Below, in pieces: positions 46,524-56,874 of a stretch of DNA of 64,000 bases. The notes under the pieces were generated by a model. That model made no database searches and was not told the DNA's origin. It saw only the letters and a program-made list of their open reading frames with translations. Each line of letters opens with the position of its first letter. Positions within the stretch are counted from its first letter, which is position 1. The DNA lies in the NCBI GenBank assembly GCA_002840765.1, contig PHCE01000001.1, forward strand, positions 124,001 through 188,000, in the 5' to 3' direction. Origin of the DNA: Betaproteobacteria bacterium HGW-Betaproteobacteria-7 (lineage in GTDB: Bacteria > Pseudomonadota > Gammaproteobacteria > Burkholderiales > Rhodocyclaceae). The translations under genes were made by a program, and so were the position numbers.

Positions 46524-46542
46524 TTTCCGTTGGCGACGGAAA
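46524..46542 (-). promoter_or_regulatory. rpsO leader hairpin
   Basis: TTTCCGT-CGCCA-ACGGAAA forms a 7-bp hairpin in the 5' leader, 70 to 88 bases before the rpsO start. A TATAAT box (46550-46555, - strand) stands just upstream with a poor -35, so a private rpsO promoter is possible. By analogy with E. coli, S15 could bind here; not shown by sequence alone. Confidence 0.4.
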
Positions 46543-46560
46543 GCGCGCGATTATACCCGC

Positions 46561-47460
46561 TCAGGCCGACAATTGCACCAAGCGTTTTGGCCACAGGCGT
46601 CCATCAGCCGCCGGCTCGCCGACGCCGATCAGACGGCCATCGGCATAGACGCGAATCTTGCCGGCAAGACCGGCCGGCAGCTCAACCGGATTGCCGTGGC
46701 TGAAGCGCTCGGCTGCCTCGCCTTCAACATTGACCACGGGCAGCGACTGTAACAGGGCATCGACTGGCTGCAAGCAGGATGCCCTTGCCTCTTGGGCCAG
46801 TGCTTCCAGTTCGGCCAGCGTGACGGCACCGTTCAGGTCGAGATCGCCGACCGCAGTACGCCGCAGACCGATCAGGTGGGCGCCGCAGCCCAGTACCTGG
46901 CCGAGATCGGCGGCCAGCACGCGAATGTAGGTACCCTTGCTACAGCGCACGCGTAGGCTCAGGCGGTCGCCGGCAAAGTTCAGGAGCTCCAGGGCATGAA
47001 TGGTCACCGGCCGCGGCAGCCGCTCGACCTCGATACCCTGACGGGCCAGTTCATAGAGCGGCCGACCGTTGCGCTTGAGCGCCGAATGCATCGGTGGAAT
47101 CTGCTCGATGGCCCCGATGAATCGCGGCAGCGCCCGCCGGACATCGGCCTCGTCGACCGTGACTGGCGCCGTCGCCACGACCTGGCCATCAGCATCGCCA
47201 GAATCAGTCGTCACACCGAGCTGGACGATGGCTTCGTAGGTCTTGTCGGCATCAAGCAGATCGGCGGAAAATTTGGTCGCCTCGCCGAAACACAGCGGCA
47301 GCAAGCCGGTCGCTGCCGGATCGAGGGTACCGGTATGGCCGCCCTTGGCCGCCGAGAACAGGCGGCGCGCCTTTTGCAGTGCGTCGTTGGAAGTCAGCCC
47401 GAGTGGCTTGTCGAGCAGCAGAACGCCATCGACCCGTTGCCAGGTCTTTTTCACTTGCAT
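46561..47460 (-). CDS. truB: tRNA pseudouridine(55) synthase
   Basis: 299 residues. The catalytic Asp is in GHTGTLDPAATGLLPLCFGEATKF, and VDGVLLLDKPLGLTSNDALQKARR and the IPPMHSALKRNGRPLYELARQG block confirm TruB. The C-terminal PUA-like part (QSLPVVNVEGEAAERFSHGNPVELP) is present. It makes pseudouridine 55 in the T-loop of tRNAs. It starts 7 bases after rbfA. Confidence 0.96.
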   Translation of the reverse strand: MQVKKTWQRVDGVLLLDKPLGLTSNDALQKARRLFSAAKGGHTGTLDPAATGLLPLCFGEATKFSADLLDADKTYEAIVQLGVTTDSGDADGQVVATAPVTVDEADVRRALPRFIGAIEQIPPMHSALKRNGRPLYELARQGIEVERLPRPVTIHALELLNFAGDRLSLRVRCSKGTYIRVLAADLGQVLGCGAHLIGLRRTAVGDLDLNGAVTLAELEALAQEARASCLQPVDALLQSLPVVNVEGEAAERFSHGNPVELPAGLAGKIRVYADGRLIGVGEPAADGRLWPKRLVQLSA

Positions 47461-47467
47461 GCGCTGC

Positions 47468-47839
47468 TCAGTCTTCCGGCGTCTGGTCGCTGACGGCCTT
47501 GGCCTGCTCGATCAGCGCCGACATGCTGGCACCGCGCTCGATGGAATCGTCGTAGATGAAATGCAGTTCGGGCAAGGTGTGGATGTGAATCCGCCGGCCC
47601 AGTTCGCGGCGCAGGAAACCGGCGGCGCGCTTCAGACCTTGCTCGACTTCGGCCAGATGCTCGTCATTGAGCGTGGCGAAGAAAACCTTGGCATGGGCGT
47701 AATCCGGGGTCAGCTCGACGGCGGTCAGACTGACCATGCCGACCCGCGGATCCTTCAGTTCGGTACGAATCAGGTCGGCGAGGTCGCGGCGCACCTGCTC
47801 CGCGACCCGGTCACTGCGCTGAAATGCTTTCTTCTTCAT
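47468..47839 (-). CDS. rbfA: 30S ribosome-binding factor A
   Basis: 123 residues with the KH-like RbfA fold: FQRSDRVAEQVRRDLADLIRTELKDPRVGMVSLTAVELTPDYAHAKVFFATLN, and the ending LRRELGRRIHIHTLPELHFIYDDSIERGASMSALI. It acts in late 16S rRNA maturation. Its ATG overlaps the infB stop by one base (TAATG). Confidence 0.96.
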   Translation of the reverse strand: MKKKAFQRSDRVAEQVRRDLADLIRTELKDPRVGMVSLTAVELTPDYAHAKVFFATLNDEHLAEVEQGLKRAAGFLRRELGRRIHIHTLPELHFIYDDSIERGASMSALIEQAKAVSDQTPED

Positions 47840-50547
47840 TACAGCGAGCGCGCCACTTCCTGGATTTCGTACACTTCGAGCTGGTCACCTTCCTGGATGT
47901 CGTTGTTGTTCTTCAGCGACAGACCGCACTCGAAGTTGCTGCGGACTTCCTTGACGTCATCCTTGAAGCGCTTGAGCGAATCGAGTTCGCCGTCCCACTG
48001 GACAACGTTGTTGCGCAGCAGACGGACGCGCGAAGCGCGCTTGATGAAACCTTCCAGCACGTAACAGCCAGCGATGGAACCGACCTTGGAGACGTGGAAG
48101 ACCTGACGGATTTCGACCATGCCGGTGATCTGCTCGCGCTTCTCCGGCGAGAGCATGCCGGACAGCGCCGACTTGACTTCGTCGACGGCGTCGTAGATCA
48201 CGTTGTAGTAACGGATATCGACACCGAAAGTCTCGGCCAGCTTGCGTGCCCCGACATCGGCCCGGGTGTTGAAGCCAATGATGACGGCACCGGAAGCCTG
48301 CGCCAGATTGACGTCGGATTCGCTGATCGCGCCGACCGCACCGTGGATGATCTGCACGCGCACTTCGGCGTTCGACAGCTTGGCCAGGGTCTGCACCAGG
48401 GCCTCCTGGGAACCTTGCACGTCGGCCTTGACGATCAACGGCAAGGTCTTGACCTCGCCCTCTTCCATCTGCTGGAACATGTTTTCCAGCTTGGCCGCCT
48501 GTTGCTTGGCCAACTTGACGTCGCGGAACTTGCCCTGACGGAACAGCGCTATTTCGCGCGCCTTCTTTTCGTCGGCCAGAACAATGGCTTCTTCACCTGC
48601 TGCCGGCACATCCGAGAGGCCGAGGATTTCGACCGGGATCGACGGACCTGCCTCGGTGATCGGCTTGCCGTTTTCGTCCAGCATGGCCCGCACGCGACCG
48701 GAAACCTGACCTGCCAGCACGACGTCGCCGCGCTTCAAGGTGCCGGAAAGCACCAGCATGGTGGCCACGGCACCGCGACCCTTGTCGAGACGCGCTTCGA
48801 TGATCAGACCCTTGGCCGGCGCATCCTTCTGCGCCGTCAATTCGAGCACTTCGGCCTGCAGGAGCACCTGTTCGAGCAACTCGTCGATACCGGTGCCCTT
48901 CTTGGCGGAAACCGGCACGAAGGGCGAATCGCCACCGTACTCTTCGGGAATGACGCCTTCGGCCACCAGTTCCTGCTTGACGCGGTCCGGGTTGGCATCG
49001 GGCTTGTCCATCTTGTTGATCGCTACCACCAGCGGCACGCCGGCCGCCTTGGCATGGTGGATCGCTTCCTTGGTCTGCGGCATCACGCCGTCGTCAGCCG
49101 CGACGACCAGAATGACGATGTCGGTCGCCTTGGCGCCGCGGGCACGCATTGCCGTAAAGGCCTCGTGACCCGGGGTGTCGAGGAAGGTGACCATGCCGCG
49201 TTCGGTTTCGACATGGTAGGCACCGATGTGTTGGGTAATGCCGCCGGCTTCGCCAGCCGCCACCTTGGCACGACGGATGTAGTCGAGCAGCGAGGTCTTG
49301 CCGTGGTCGACGTGGCCCATGACGGTAACCACCGGGGCACGCGGCTCCAGCGGCACATCCTTGTGATCGCCGGCATCGACGAGGAAGGCATCGGGATCGT
49401 CGAGCTTGGCGGGGAACGCCTTGTGGCCCATTTCCTCGACCACGATCATGGCCGTTTCCTGATCCAGAACCTGGTTGATGGTGACCATCGAACCCATCTT
49501 CATCATCGCCTTGATCACTTCGATGGCCTTGACGGCCATCTTGTGCGCCAGGTCGGAAACGGAAATGGTCTCCGGCACATGCACTTCGCGAACGATGACT
49601 TCGGTTGGCGCCTGGAAGCTGCCCTGACCGTCGTCACTGGCGTGACCATGCTTCTTGTGACCACCGCGGCCGCTCTTCCAGGAAGAGCCGGTATCTGCAG
49701 AACGCGTCTTGATGCCCGGCTTCTTCTTGCCGTCGTCGGCGCGGGCGTTGCCGCCCTTCTTGGCATCCTTGCCCGGGGCATCCGGACGCTTGTGCAGCGT
49801 TCCCTTTTCTGCCGGCGCTTCCTGCGTCTTGGCCTGAGCAGCAGCCTGCTGCTTGGCCTGTTCGGCCAGCTTGGCGGCGGCAGAAGCGGCTTCGGCCTGC
49901 AGGCGCATCTGGGCCAACTGGATTTCGCGGGCCTGCTTTTCCTTCAGCTCGCGCTCCTGAATGGCACGCAACTGACCGTGGCGACGCATCTGCTCGTCAC
50001 GAGCACGCAACTCGTCCTCACCGATGATGTCGGCGCGGGTCAGCGGCGGTGCCACGACCTTGGGCACTTCGGGCGGCGCGGTGTCTTCAACGACAACCGG
50101 CGCTTCAACGATCGGCTCGGCAACAACCTCGATAACCGGCTCTTCAACCACCGGCTCGGGAATGGGTTCGGGTGCCGGCGGAATTTCAACGACGGGCGGC
50201 TCAACCAGCAGCTCCTCGGATTCGACAGGCGCATCCTGAAGGGCTTCACCGATATCGCGTTTGACCAGCACGCGCTTCTTGCGCACTTCGACCTGCACCG
50301 TGCGCGCCCGGCCATGCGAGTCGGTCGACTTGATTTCGCTCGTCTGCTTGCGGGTCAGGGTGATCTTGGTCTTTGACTCGTCGCCATGGGCGCGGCGCAG
50401 GTAGTCGAGCAACCTCGCCTTGTCCTGGTCGGTCAGCGTATCTTCGGCGCCCTGCTTGCCGACGCCGGCCTTGCCCAATTGCTCGAGCAGGGCCGCGACC
50501 GGCATTTTGAGTTCAACGGCAAATTGTGAGACTGATGTTGCGGACAT
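47839..50547 (-). CDS. infB: Translation initiation factor IF-2
   Basis: 902 residues from ATG 50547 ([16 protein letters not shown]), chosen because GGAGG stands 8 bases upstream; the GTG at 50568 overlaps the nusA stop and is less likely. Parts in order: IF2 N-terminal domain, a linker rich in E, P, V and A/K ([17 protein letters not shown]), the G domain ([35 protein letters not shown]) and the beta-barrel domains to the end. It brings initiator tRNA to the 30S subunit. Confidence 0.97.
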   Translation of the reverse strand: MSATSVSQFAVELKMPVAALLEQLGKAGVGKQGAEDTLTDQDKARLLDYLRRAHGDESKTKITLTRKQTSEIKSTDSHGRARTVQVEVRKKRVLVKRDIGEALQDAPVESEELLVEPPVVEIPPAPEPIPEPVVEEPVIEVVAEPIVEAPVVVEDTAPPEVPKVVAPPLTRADIIGEDELRARDEQMRRHGQLRAIQERELKEKQAREIQLAQMRLQAEAASAAAKLAEQAKQQAAAQAKTQEAPAEKGTLHKRPDAPGKDAKKGGNARADDGKKKPGIKTRSADTGSSWKSGRGGHKKHGHASDDGQGSFQAPTEVIVREVHVPETISVSDLAHKMAVKAIEVIKAMMKMGSMVTINQVLDQETAMIVVEEMGHKAFPAKLDDPDAFLVDAGDHKDVPLEPRAPVVTVMGHVDHGKTSLLDYIRRAKVAAGEAGGITQHIGAYHVETERGMVTFLDTPGHEAFTAMRARGAKATDIVILVVAADDGVMPQTKEAIHHAKAAGVPLVVAINKMDKPDANPDRVKQELVAEGVIPEEYGGDSPFVPVSAKKGTGIDELLEQVLLQAEVLELTAQKDAPAKGLIIEARLDKGRGAVATMLVLSGTLKRGDVVLAGQVSGRVRAMLDENGKPITEAGPSIPVEILGLSDVPAAGEEAIVLADEKKAREIALFRQGKFRDVKLAKQQAAKLENMFQQMEEGEVKTLPLIVKADVQGSQEALVQTLAKLSNAEVRVQIIHGAVGAISESDVNLAQASGAVIIGFNTRADVGARKLAETFGVDIRYYNVIYDAVDEVKSALSGMLSPEKREQITGMVEIRQVFHVSKVGSIAGCYVLEGFIKRASRVRLLRNNVVQWDGELDSLKRFKDDVKEVRSNFECGLSLKNNNDIQEGDQLEVYEIQEVARSL

Positions 50548-50564
50548 ACTTCCTACCTCCCCGC

Positions 50565-52037
50565 TCACTCGAACCAGTGAGCCCGTGCCTTGAGAATGAG
50601 TTCTTTGGCACGCTCTTCGTCGATGCCAGTCAATTCCGTGAGTTCATCCACCGCCAGTTCGGCGAGGTCATCACGCGTCTTGACTTCGTGTTCGGCCAAC
50701 TTGGCGGCCAGTTCCTTGGTCATACCTTCGAGACCGATCAAATCCTCGGAGACGCTCTCCAGCTTCTCCTCGGTAGCGATGGCTTCGGTCAGCAGGACGT
50801 TGCGCGCCCGATTGCGCAGTTCGTTGACGATGCCTTCATCCAGGCCTTCAATCTCGAGCATTTCCGCCAGCGGCACGTAGGCCACTTCTTCCAGCGTCGA
50901 GAAGCCTTCTTCGATCAGCAAGTCGGCGAGTTCTTCGTCGATGTCCAGCTTTTCCATGAAGGTGACGCGGGTCACGGCATATTCGGCTTCCGAGCGCTTG
51001 GCCGACTCGTCCTGGGTCATCAGGTTGATGGTCCAGCCGGTCAGTTCCGACGCCAGACGAACGTTCTGACCGCTACGACCAATGGCGATGGCCAGGTTGT
51101 CCTCGTCGACGACGACATCCATGGTGTGCTTCTCTTCATCGACGACGATGGAAGAGACTTCGGCCGGCGACAGGGCGCCGATCACGAACTGGGCCGGGTC
51201 GGCCGACCACAGCACGATGTCGATGTTCTCGCCACCGATCTCGTTACGCACGGCGGTGACGCGTGAACCGCGCAGACCGACGCAGGTACCGATCGGATCG
51301 ACGCGCGGGTCGTTCGACTTGACGGCGATCTTGGCGCGCAGACCGGGGTCGCGGGCACAAGCCTTCAATTCCATCAGGCCGTCGGAAATTTCCGGCACTT
51401 CCATGTCGAACAGCTTGATGACGAATTCCGGCGCGGTACGCGACAGAATGATCTGCGGGCCACGAGCATTGCGGTCAATGCGCAGCAGATAGGCGCGGAT
51501 GCGGTCACCGATACGCAGGTTTTCCTTGGGAATCATCTGGTCGCGCGGCAGCACGGCTTCGATCTTGCCGGCTTCGACGATGGCGTTGCCACGTTCCATG
51601 CGCTTGATGGTGCCGGAAACGACATGCTCCTTGCGATCAAGGAAGTCAGCCAGGATCTGTTCCCGCTCGGCGTCACGGATCTTCTGCAGAATGACCTGCT
51701 TGGCAGCCTGCGCCCCGATGCGGCCGAAGTCGATTGGCTCCAGCGGCTCTTCCAGCGAATCACCGGACTCGATCTCGGGATCGTCTTTCTGCGCTTCGGA
51801 AAGCGGAATCTCGAGGAATTCGTTCACGTACTCGTTGTCCGGCACAACCTGCCAGCGACGGAAGGATTCGTAACTACCGGTATTGCGGTCGATGGAGACC
51901 CGCACGTCTGCCTCGTCGTGGATGCGCTTCTTGGTCGCAGACGCGAGCGCCAGCTCAAGGGCACCGAAAACGATTTCCTTGCCGACGTTCTTTTCGCGGG
52001 CCAGTGCATCGACCAGCAGCAAAATTTCACGGCTCAT
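50565..52037 (-). CDS. nusA: Transcription termination/antitermination factor NusA
   Basis: 490 residues. N-terminal RNA polymerase-binding domain ([36 protein letters not shown]), S1 domain ([32 protein letters not shown]), two KH domains ([51 protein letters not shown]) and two acidic C-terminal helix-hairpin repeats ([47 protein letters not shown]). It modulates pausing, termination and antitermination. It follows rimP by 21 bases and may act on its own leader. Confidence 0.97.
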   Translation of the reverse strand: MSREILLLVDALAREKNVGKEIVFGALELALASATKKRIHDEADVRVSIDRNTGSYESFRRWQVVPDNEYVNEFLEIPLSEAQKDDPEIESGDSLEEPLEPIDFGRIGAQAAKQVILQKIRDAEREQILADFLDRKEHVVSGTIKRMERGNAIVEAGKIEAVLPRDQMIPKENLRIGDRIRAYLLRIDRNARGPQIILSRTAPEFVIKLFDMEVPEISDGLMELKACARDPGLRAKIAVKSNDPRVDPIGTCVGLRGSRVTAVRNEIGGENIDIVLWSADPAQFVIGALSPAEVSSIVVDEEKHTMDVVVDEDNLAIAIGRSGQNVRLASELTGWTINLMTQDESAKRSEAEYAVTRVTFMEKLDIDEELADLLIEEGFSTLEEVAYVPLAEMLEIEGLDEGIVNELRNRARNVLLTEAIATEEKLESVSEDLIGLEGMTKELAAKLAEHEVKTRDDLAELAVDELTELTGIDEERAKELILKARAHWFE

Positions 52038-52058
52038 GGGCTAAAACCTCCTAGTCCT

Positions 52059-52499
52059 TCAGTCGAAACGAGGCACCAGACGTGCCTTCTCGATATTGGT
52101 GAATTCCAGTTCCACATCATCTTTTTCCAGGCGCAGGCCAACCTTGCCATCCTTGCAGCCAAGCAGTTCACCCTGGAAATTACGGCGACCACCATGCGGA
52201 ATACGAACTTTGATCTGGATATCCTGACCGGCGAAGCGCGTGAAATCCTCGGCCTTCTTGACGACCCGATCGAGCCCCGGCGAGGAGATTTCCAGGCGGT
52301 CAAAATCGACGTTATCGACTTCGAAAACACGCGTCAGCTGATTGGAAACGCGCGCACAGTCCTCGACATCGATGCCCGTTTCCTTGCCCGGCGCATCGAT
52401 GAAGACGCGAATGGTGCGGCCGCGCGGCGACATCTCGATGTCGACCAATTCATAACCCAGACCGCTCACGGTCGTTTCGATCAGCGTGTTTAAATCCAT
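52059..52499 (-). CDS. rimP: Ribosome maturation factor RimP
   Basis: 146 residues from ATG 52499 (MDLNTLIETTVSGLGYELVDIEMSPRGRTIRVFIDAPGKETGIDVEDCARVSNQLTRVFEV); the ORF track begins two codons earlier at a GTG. VDFDRLEISSPGLDR and FQGELLGCKDGKVGLRLEKDDVELEFTNIEKARLVP are the other family blocks. It helps assemble the 30S subunit. First gene of the nusA-infB operon; a leader with an intrinsic terminator-like hairpin precedes it. Confidence 0.96.
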   Translation of the reverse strand: MDLNTLIETTVSGLGYELVDIEMSPRGRTIRVFIDAPGKETGIDVEDCARVSNQLTRVFEVDNVDFDRLEISSPGLDRVVKKAEDFTRFAGQDIQIKVRIPHGGRRNFQGELLGCKDGKVGLRLEKDDVELEFTNIEKARLVPRFD

Positions 52500-52508
52500 G
52501 ACCACAAA

Positions 52509-52531
52509 TAAAAAATGGGCGAAACGCCCAT
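52509..52531 (-). terminator. Attenuator-like terminator in the rimP leader
   Basis: On the - strand ATGGGCG-TTT-CGCCCAT forms a perfect 7-bp stem followed by TTTTTTA and ends about 10 bases before the rimP start. Upstream CATCTT can pair with AAGATG, which shares three bases with the terminator stem, so the two structures exclude each other. A further hairpin CCGCCA-TTTT-TGGCGG (52551-52566) lies before it. Confidence 0.6.
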
Positions 52532-52583
52532 CTTGTTGAAAAAAGATGTTCCGCCAAAAATGGCGGGTGAAACAAACCCGTGA

Positions 52584-52612
52584 ATTATAACGAGTTTACT
52601 CCCCCCGGTAAA
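52584..52612 (-). promoter_or_regulatory. Candidate promoter of the rimP-nusA-infB operon
   Basis: On the - strand TTTACC, a 17-base spacer and a perfect TATAAT lie in the gap between rluB and rimP. Transcription would begin near 52577, giving a leader of about 78 bases that contains the hairpins. Confidence 0.6.
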
Positions 52613-52629
52613 TGAATACGGCGGACTAT

Positions 52630-53628
52630 TTATGCGCTTTCGCGAGACCCTGGCCCGTTTTGCGGCGTTTTCTCCAATTCACGCATCAGGGCCCTGACCT
52701 CAGCCTCCGACAATTCGTGTACGCGGCCGCGCTTCAGTTGCGGCGGCAGGGTGAACGGGCCATAGCGCACGCGGATCAGGCGGCTGACCGTGCAGCCGAC
52801 CGCCTCGAACATCCGTCGCACCTCGCGATTGCGCCCTTCGAACAGGCTGACGCGATACCAGTGGTTGGCGCCTTCGCCGCCGCCATCGACCAGGCTGGAG
52901 AAATTCGCCAGTCCGTCCTCCAACTCGATGCCGTTAAGCAGCTTCTGCTGCGCGTCCAATGTCAGTTCGCCGAGCACGCGCACGGCGTATTCACGCACCA
53001 GTTCCGAGCTCGGATGCATCAGGCGGTTGGCGAGATCACCGGAGGTGGTGAACAGCAACAGGCCGGAGGTATTGAAGTCGAGCCGGCCGACGACGATCCA
53101 GCGACCGCCGCGCATGCGCGGCAAGGCTGTAAAGACCGACGGACGGCCATCAGGATCGTCGCGCGAGACGATCTCACCTTCCGGCTTGTGATACATCAGC
53201 ACGCGCGCCGGGCGCGAGCTGCCGGTGAAGCGGATGTTGATCAGACGACCGCCGATCTTGACCTTGTCGGTCGGCACCACGGACTGGCCGAGCGTGGCCA
53301 CCTGACCATTGACACTGATCTTGCCAGCCGCGATCCATTCCTCCATCTCCCGACGGGAACCGACCCCGGCCTGGGCCAGTATCTTCTGCAAGCGCTCCGG
53401 CTTGGCTTCGATCAGCGGCTTACCGTTGCGGCCGATGGTGCCGCGATTGGCCCGCCCGGTCGGTACCTTGACCTGGCGACGGCGCGTCGTCGGCGCGGCA
53501 GCAACTTCCTCGCCAGGCGCTTGCACCTCGGCCTCCGACGCCCGGCGCGGGGAGCCCCGGGGCGGACGGGAAGTGTCGGCGGCTTTGCTCGGCGCCGAAC
53601 GGAAAGGCGTGCGTTTATTGGTTTTCAT
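52630..53628 (-). CDS. rluB: 23S rRNA pseudouridine(2605) synthase
   Basis: 332 residues. An arginine/proline-rich N-terminal tail (~60 residues) precedes an S4 domain ([39 protein letters not shown]) and the RsuA-type synthase domain, with catalytic Asp in [42 protein letters not shown]. The ending [17 protein letters not shown] is ordinary. RluB is favoured over RluE/RsuA by the linkage to scpB. Its start overlaps scpB by 14 bases. Confidence 0.93.
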   Translation of the reverse strand: MKTNKRTPFRSAPSKAADTSRPPRGSPRRASEAEVQAPGEEVAAAPTTRRRQVKVPTGRANRGTIGRNGKPLIEAKPERLQKILAQAGVGSRREMEEWIAAGKISVNGQVATLGQSVVPTDKVKIGGRLINIRFTGSSRPARVLMYHKPEGEIVSRDDPDGRPSVFTALPRMRGGRWIVVGRLDFNTSGLLLFTTSGDLANRLMHPSSELVREYAVRVLGELTLDAQQKLLNGIELEDGLANFSSLVDGGGEGANHWYRVSLFEGRNREVRRMFEAVGCTVSRLIRVRYGPFTLPPQLKRGRVHELSEAEVRALMRELEKTPQNGPGSRESA

Positions 53629-54160
53629 GATTCAACTCCAGTGTCTGACTGATCTGTTCGATCGGCGGCAATTCGCTGAGACTGCGCAAGCCCAGATCGT
53701 CGAGAAATTGTTTGGTGGTGGCCAGCAGCGCCGGCCGCCCAGGGGTGTCGCGATGACCGACGACGTCGATCCAGCCACGCTCTTCCAGCGTCCGGACGAC
53801 GTTGGCATTGACTACGACGCCGCGGATCTCCTCGATGTCACCGCGCGTCACCGGCTGGCGATAGGCGATGATGGCCAGGGTTTCGAGCATGGCCCGCGAG
53901 TATTTCGGCGGCTTTTCCGGATTCAGCCGCTCCAGATACGGCAGGTATTCGGCGCGCGTCCGGAAGCGCCAGCCGGAGGCCAGCTGGATCAGCTCAACCG
54001 GCCGCGCCGTCCAGTCCTCGCGCAATTCATCGAGCAGCTTGCGCAGGGTATCGGAAGACAGTTCCTCGTCGAACATCTTCTTCATGTCGTGCGTCGTCAG
54101 CGGCTCACGGGCAGCGAGCAGCGCGGCTTCAAGAATCTTCTTGACCTGGCTCGGTTCCAC
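53615..54160 (-). CDS. scpB: Segregation and condensation protein ScpB
   Basis: 181 residues. Tandem winged-helix fold: [44 protein letters not shown], then [99 protein letters not shown]. It works with ScpA and Smc in chromosome compaction. It overlaps scpA by 32 bases. Confidence 0.95.
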   Translation of the reverse strand: MEPSQVKKILEAALLAAREPLTTHDMKKMFDEELSSDTLRKLLDELREDWTARPVELIQLASGWRFRTRAEYLPYLERLNPEKPPKYSRAMLETLAIIAYRQPVTRGDIEEIRGVVVNANVVRTLEERGWIDVVGHRDTPGRPALLATTKQFLDDLGLRSLSELPPIEQISQTLELNHENQ

Positions 54161-54968
54161 CGGAATGCACTCGGACGTAAATAGGTTGAAAGGCTTCGCT
54201 CTGGGTGATTTCGATCAGCTTCTCGCGGGCCAGTTCGAGCATCGCCAAAAAATGGACGACCAGGCCGGGAATCCCCATTTCGGCCGCGAACAGGGTTTCG
54301 AACTGGACGAAACCGCCGCGTTCCTGCAAGTGGCGCAGGATGATGCCCATGTGCTCGCGCACCGACAGCTCCTCGCGCCCGATCTTGTGATGCTGCTTCA
54401 GGTTCGCCTGGCGCAGCACGGCCATCCAGGCCGCCTTCAGGTCGTCCGGCGAGACTTCCGGGAGGCGTACGTAAAGCGACTTCTCGACCAGCGTTTCGAC
54501 CCAGAAGAACTCGCGTCCGGCCTGCGGCTGTTCGTTCAGCTTCTGACCGGCGATTTTCATCTGCTCGTATTCCATCAGCCGGCGCACCAGTTCGGCCCGC
54601 GGATCCTCCGCCTCGCCGTCAGCGCCGAGCTTGGGCCGCGGAAGCAGCATGCGCGACTTGATCTCGATCAGCATCGCCGCCATCACCAGATAGTCGGCCG
54701 CCAGTTCGAGATTGCTCGAACGCATGCTCTCGATGTAATCGAGGTATTGCCGGGTCAGCGGCGCCATCGGGATGTCGAGAATATCGACGTTGGCCTTGCG
54801 GATCAGGTAGAGCAGCAGGTCAAGCGGCCCCTCGAAGGCGTCGAGCATGATCGCCAGCGCATCGGGCGGGATGTACAGATCCTGCGGCATGTGTTCCAGC
54901 GGCTGCCCATAGATCAGGGCAACCGGCTCGAACAGGGTGGCCTGCGGCGCGTCGACGGCGGCGTTCAT
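54129..54968 (-). CDS. scpA: Segregation and condensation protein ScpA
   Basis: 279 residues from ATG 54968 ([24 protein letters not shown]); the ORF track extends 41 residues upstream. The kleisin N-terminal domain [68 protein letters not shown] is clear. It bridges the Smc heads with ScpB. It begins 37 bases after trpS. Confidence 0.95.
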   Translation of the reverse strand: MNAAVDAPQATLFEPVALIYGQPLEHMPQDLYIPPDALAIMLDAFEGPLDLLLYLIRKANVDILDIPMAPLTRQYLDYIESMRSSNLELAADYLVMAAMLIEIKSRMLLPRPKLGADGEAEDPRAELVRRLMEYEQMKIAGQKLNEQPQAGREFFWVETLVEKSLYVRLPEVSPDDLKAAWMAVLRQANLKQHHKIGREELSVREHMGIILRHLQERGGFVQFETLFAAEMGIPGLVVHFLAMLELAREKLIEITQSEAFQPIYVRVHSGGTEPGQEDS

Positions 54969-55005
54969 GAGCGCCCGTCGCCGGGAATCCAGGCCGGATT
55001 CGCCA

Positions 55006-56208
55006 TCAGTGGTATTCCAGCCCCATCGCTTCGCGGACGTCGCGCATCGTTTCGCGCGCCAGCATGCGAGCCTTGTCGCAGCCGTCAGCAATGATGTTCT
55101 TGACCAGCACCGGGTCGTCGAGATAGACCTGCGCCCGTTCGCGCATCGGCACCTGCTCGCGCAGGATGCCGTCGATCACCGGCTGCTTGCACTCGATGCA
55201 GCCGATACCGGCGCTGCGGCAACCCTGTTGCACCCACTCCTTGCAGGCATCGTCGGAATAGACCTGGTGCAATTGCCAGACCGGACACTTGCTCGGCTCG
55301 CCCGGATCATTGCGGCGGACGCGAGCCGGGTCGGTCGGCATGCTCTTGACCTTCTTCGCCACTGAATCCTCGGATTCGCGCAGGGTGATGGTGTTGCCGT
55401 AGGACTTGGACATCTTCTGCCCGTCCAGGCCCGGCATCTTCGACTCAGGCGTCAGCAGGTAGCCCGGCTCAACCAGGATCATCTTGCCGGTGCCTTCGAG
55501 ATAACCGGCCAGGCGCTCGTGGTCGGCCGGCGCCAGTTGCGTCATCTCATGCAACAAGGCCTTGCCGCGCTCGAGCGCCTCCTTGTCACCGTTCTGCTGG
55601 AAGCGCGTGCGCAGATCCTTGAAGCTGCGGCGGCTCTTGCTGTTCAGACTGGCCAGCGCCGCCTCGACCTTGTCGGCGAAACCGGGTTCACGACCATACA
55701 TGTGGTTGAAGCGGCGAGCCAGCTCGCGGGTGAATTCGACGTGCGGAATCTGGTCCTCGCCGACCGGCACCTTGTCGGCGCGGTAGATCAGGATGTCGGC
55801 GCTCATCAGCAGCGGATAGCCGAGGAAGCCGTAGGTCGTCAGATCCTTGCCGGCCAGCTTCTCCTGCTGGTCCTTGTAGGTCGGCACGCGCTCGAGCCAG
55901 CCGAGCGGCGTCATCATCGACATCAGCAGGTGCAGTTCGGCATGCTCCGGCACGCGCGACTGGATGAACAGCGTCGCCTGCTTGGGATCGACGCCAGCCG
56001 CCAGCCAGTCGATGATCATGTCCCAGGAAGCCTTCTCGATGCCCTGCGGATCGTCGTAATGAGTGGTCAGGGCATGCCAGTCGGCGACGAAGAACAGACA
56101 GGGATAGTCATGCTGGAGTTTGACCCAGTTCTTCAGCACCCCGTGATAGTGGCCGAGATGGAGAGCGCCGGTCGGGCGCATGCCGGAAAGGACACGTTCT
56201 GCGTACAT
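55006..56208 (-). CDS. trpS: Tryptophan-tRNA ligase
   Basis: 400 residues. Class I signature: SGMRPTGALHLGHYHGVLKNW (HxGH) and GQKMSKSYGNTI (KMSKS). A C-terminal-half insertion with cysteines (EPSKCPVWQLHQVYSDDACKEWVQQGCRSAGIGCIECKQP) marks the longer subtype common in betaproteobacteria. It charges tRNA-Trp. It is 6 bases after the M50 gene. Confidence 0.95.
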   Translation of the reverse strand: MYAERVLSGMRPTGALHLGHYHGVLKNWVKLQHDYPCLFFVADWHALTTHYDDPQGIEKASWDMIIDWLAAGVDPKQATLFIQSRVPEHAELHLLMSMMTPLGWLERVPTYKDQQEKLAGKDLTTYGFLGYPLLMSADILIYRADKVPVGEDQIPHVEFTRELARRFNHMYGREPGFADKVEAALASLNSKSRRSFKDLRTRFQQNGDKEALERGKALLHEMTQLAPADHERLAGYLEGTGKMILVEPGYLLTPESKMPGLDGQKMSKSYGNTITLRESEDSVAKKVKSMPTDPARVRRNDPGEPSKCPVWQLHQVYSDDACKEWVQQGCRSAGIGCIECKQPVIDGILREQVPMRERAQVYLDDPVLVKNIIADGCDKARMLARETMRDVREAMGLEYH

Positions 56209-56214
56209 GGTCGA

Positions 56215-56871
56215 TCAGTAAAGTCCGAAAAGGGATTCGATGGCGTGCGCCGAGAAGCTCACCAGTGGTGTCATGACTTCGCCGAGGATGCCGGTGAATA
56301 ACAGCAGCAGCAAGATGGGAAAGCCCCAGGGCTCGATACGGGCGAACTTCCAGGCAAGCCGGTGCGGCAGCAGGCTGACGGCAACGCGTCCGCCATCGAG
56401 CGGTGGCAGGGGCAACAGGTTGAGCACCATGAGCACACAATTGACGATGATGCCGGCTTCGGCCATACGCGCCAGCGGCAGGCTGAAAAAGGCAGGCAGC
56501 ACCCAGGAGAGCTTGAACATCAGGGCCCAGAAGAAGGCCATGAAAAGATTGGCCGCCGGGCCGGCCAAGGCCACCCACAACATGTCGCTCTTCGGATGAC
56601 GCAGGCGGCTGAAATCGACGGGTACCGGCTTGGCATAACCGAACAGGAAGGTACCGCCGGAGAACAGTAGAATGGCAGCCGGAATCAGGATAGTGCCGAC
56701 CGGGTCGATGTGACGGATCGGATTGAGGCTGATACGCCCCTGCTCCCAGGCCGTCGGATCACCGAAATGGCGGGCGGCGTAGCCATGCGCCGCCTCATGC
56801 AGCGTGATCGCAAAAATGACCGGCAGGGCGATGATGGCGATCGTCTGGATGATGGCGTTGATGTCGAGCAT
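56215..56871 (-). CDS. Site-2 protease family (M50) membrane zinc protease
   Basis: 218 residues and five to six membrane helices. The zinc site is ITLHEAAHGYAARHFGD (HExxH), and the third ligand is in LNLLPLPPLDGGRVAVSLLP (xPxxDGG). There is no PDZ domain, unlike RseP, so it belongs to the small M50B group. Substrates are unknown; such proteases cut membrane-bound regulators. It starts 3 bases after the YciO-like gene. Confidence 0.9.
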   Translation of the reverse strand: MLDINAIIQTIAIIALPVIFAITLHEAAHGYAARHFGDPTAWEQGRISLNPIRHIDPVGTILIPAAILLFSGGTFLFGYAKPVPVDFSRLRHPKSDMLWVALAGPAANLFMAFFWALMFKLSWVLPAFFSLPLARMAEAGIIVNCVLMVLNLLPLPPLDGGRVAVSLLPHRLAWKFARIEPWGFPILLLLLFTGILGEVMTPLVSFSAHAIESLFGLY

Positions 56872-56874
56872 GCC

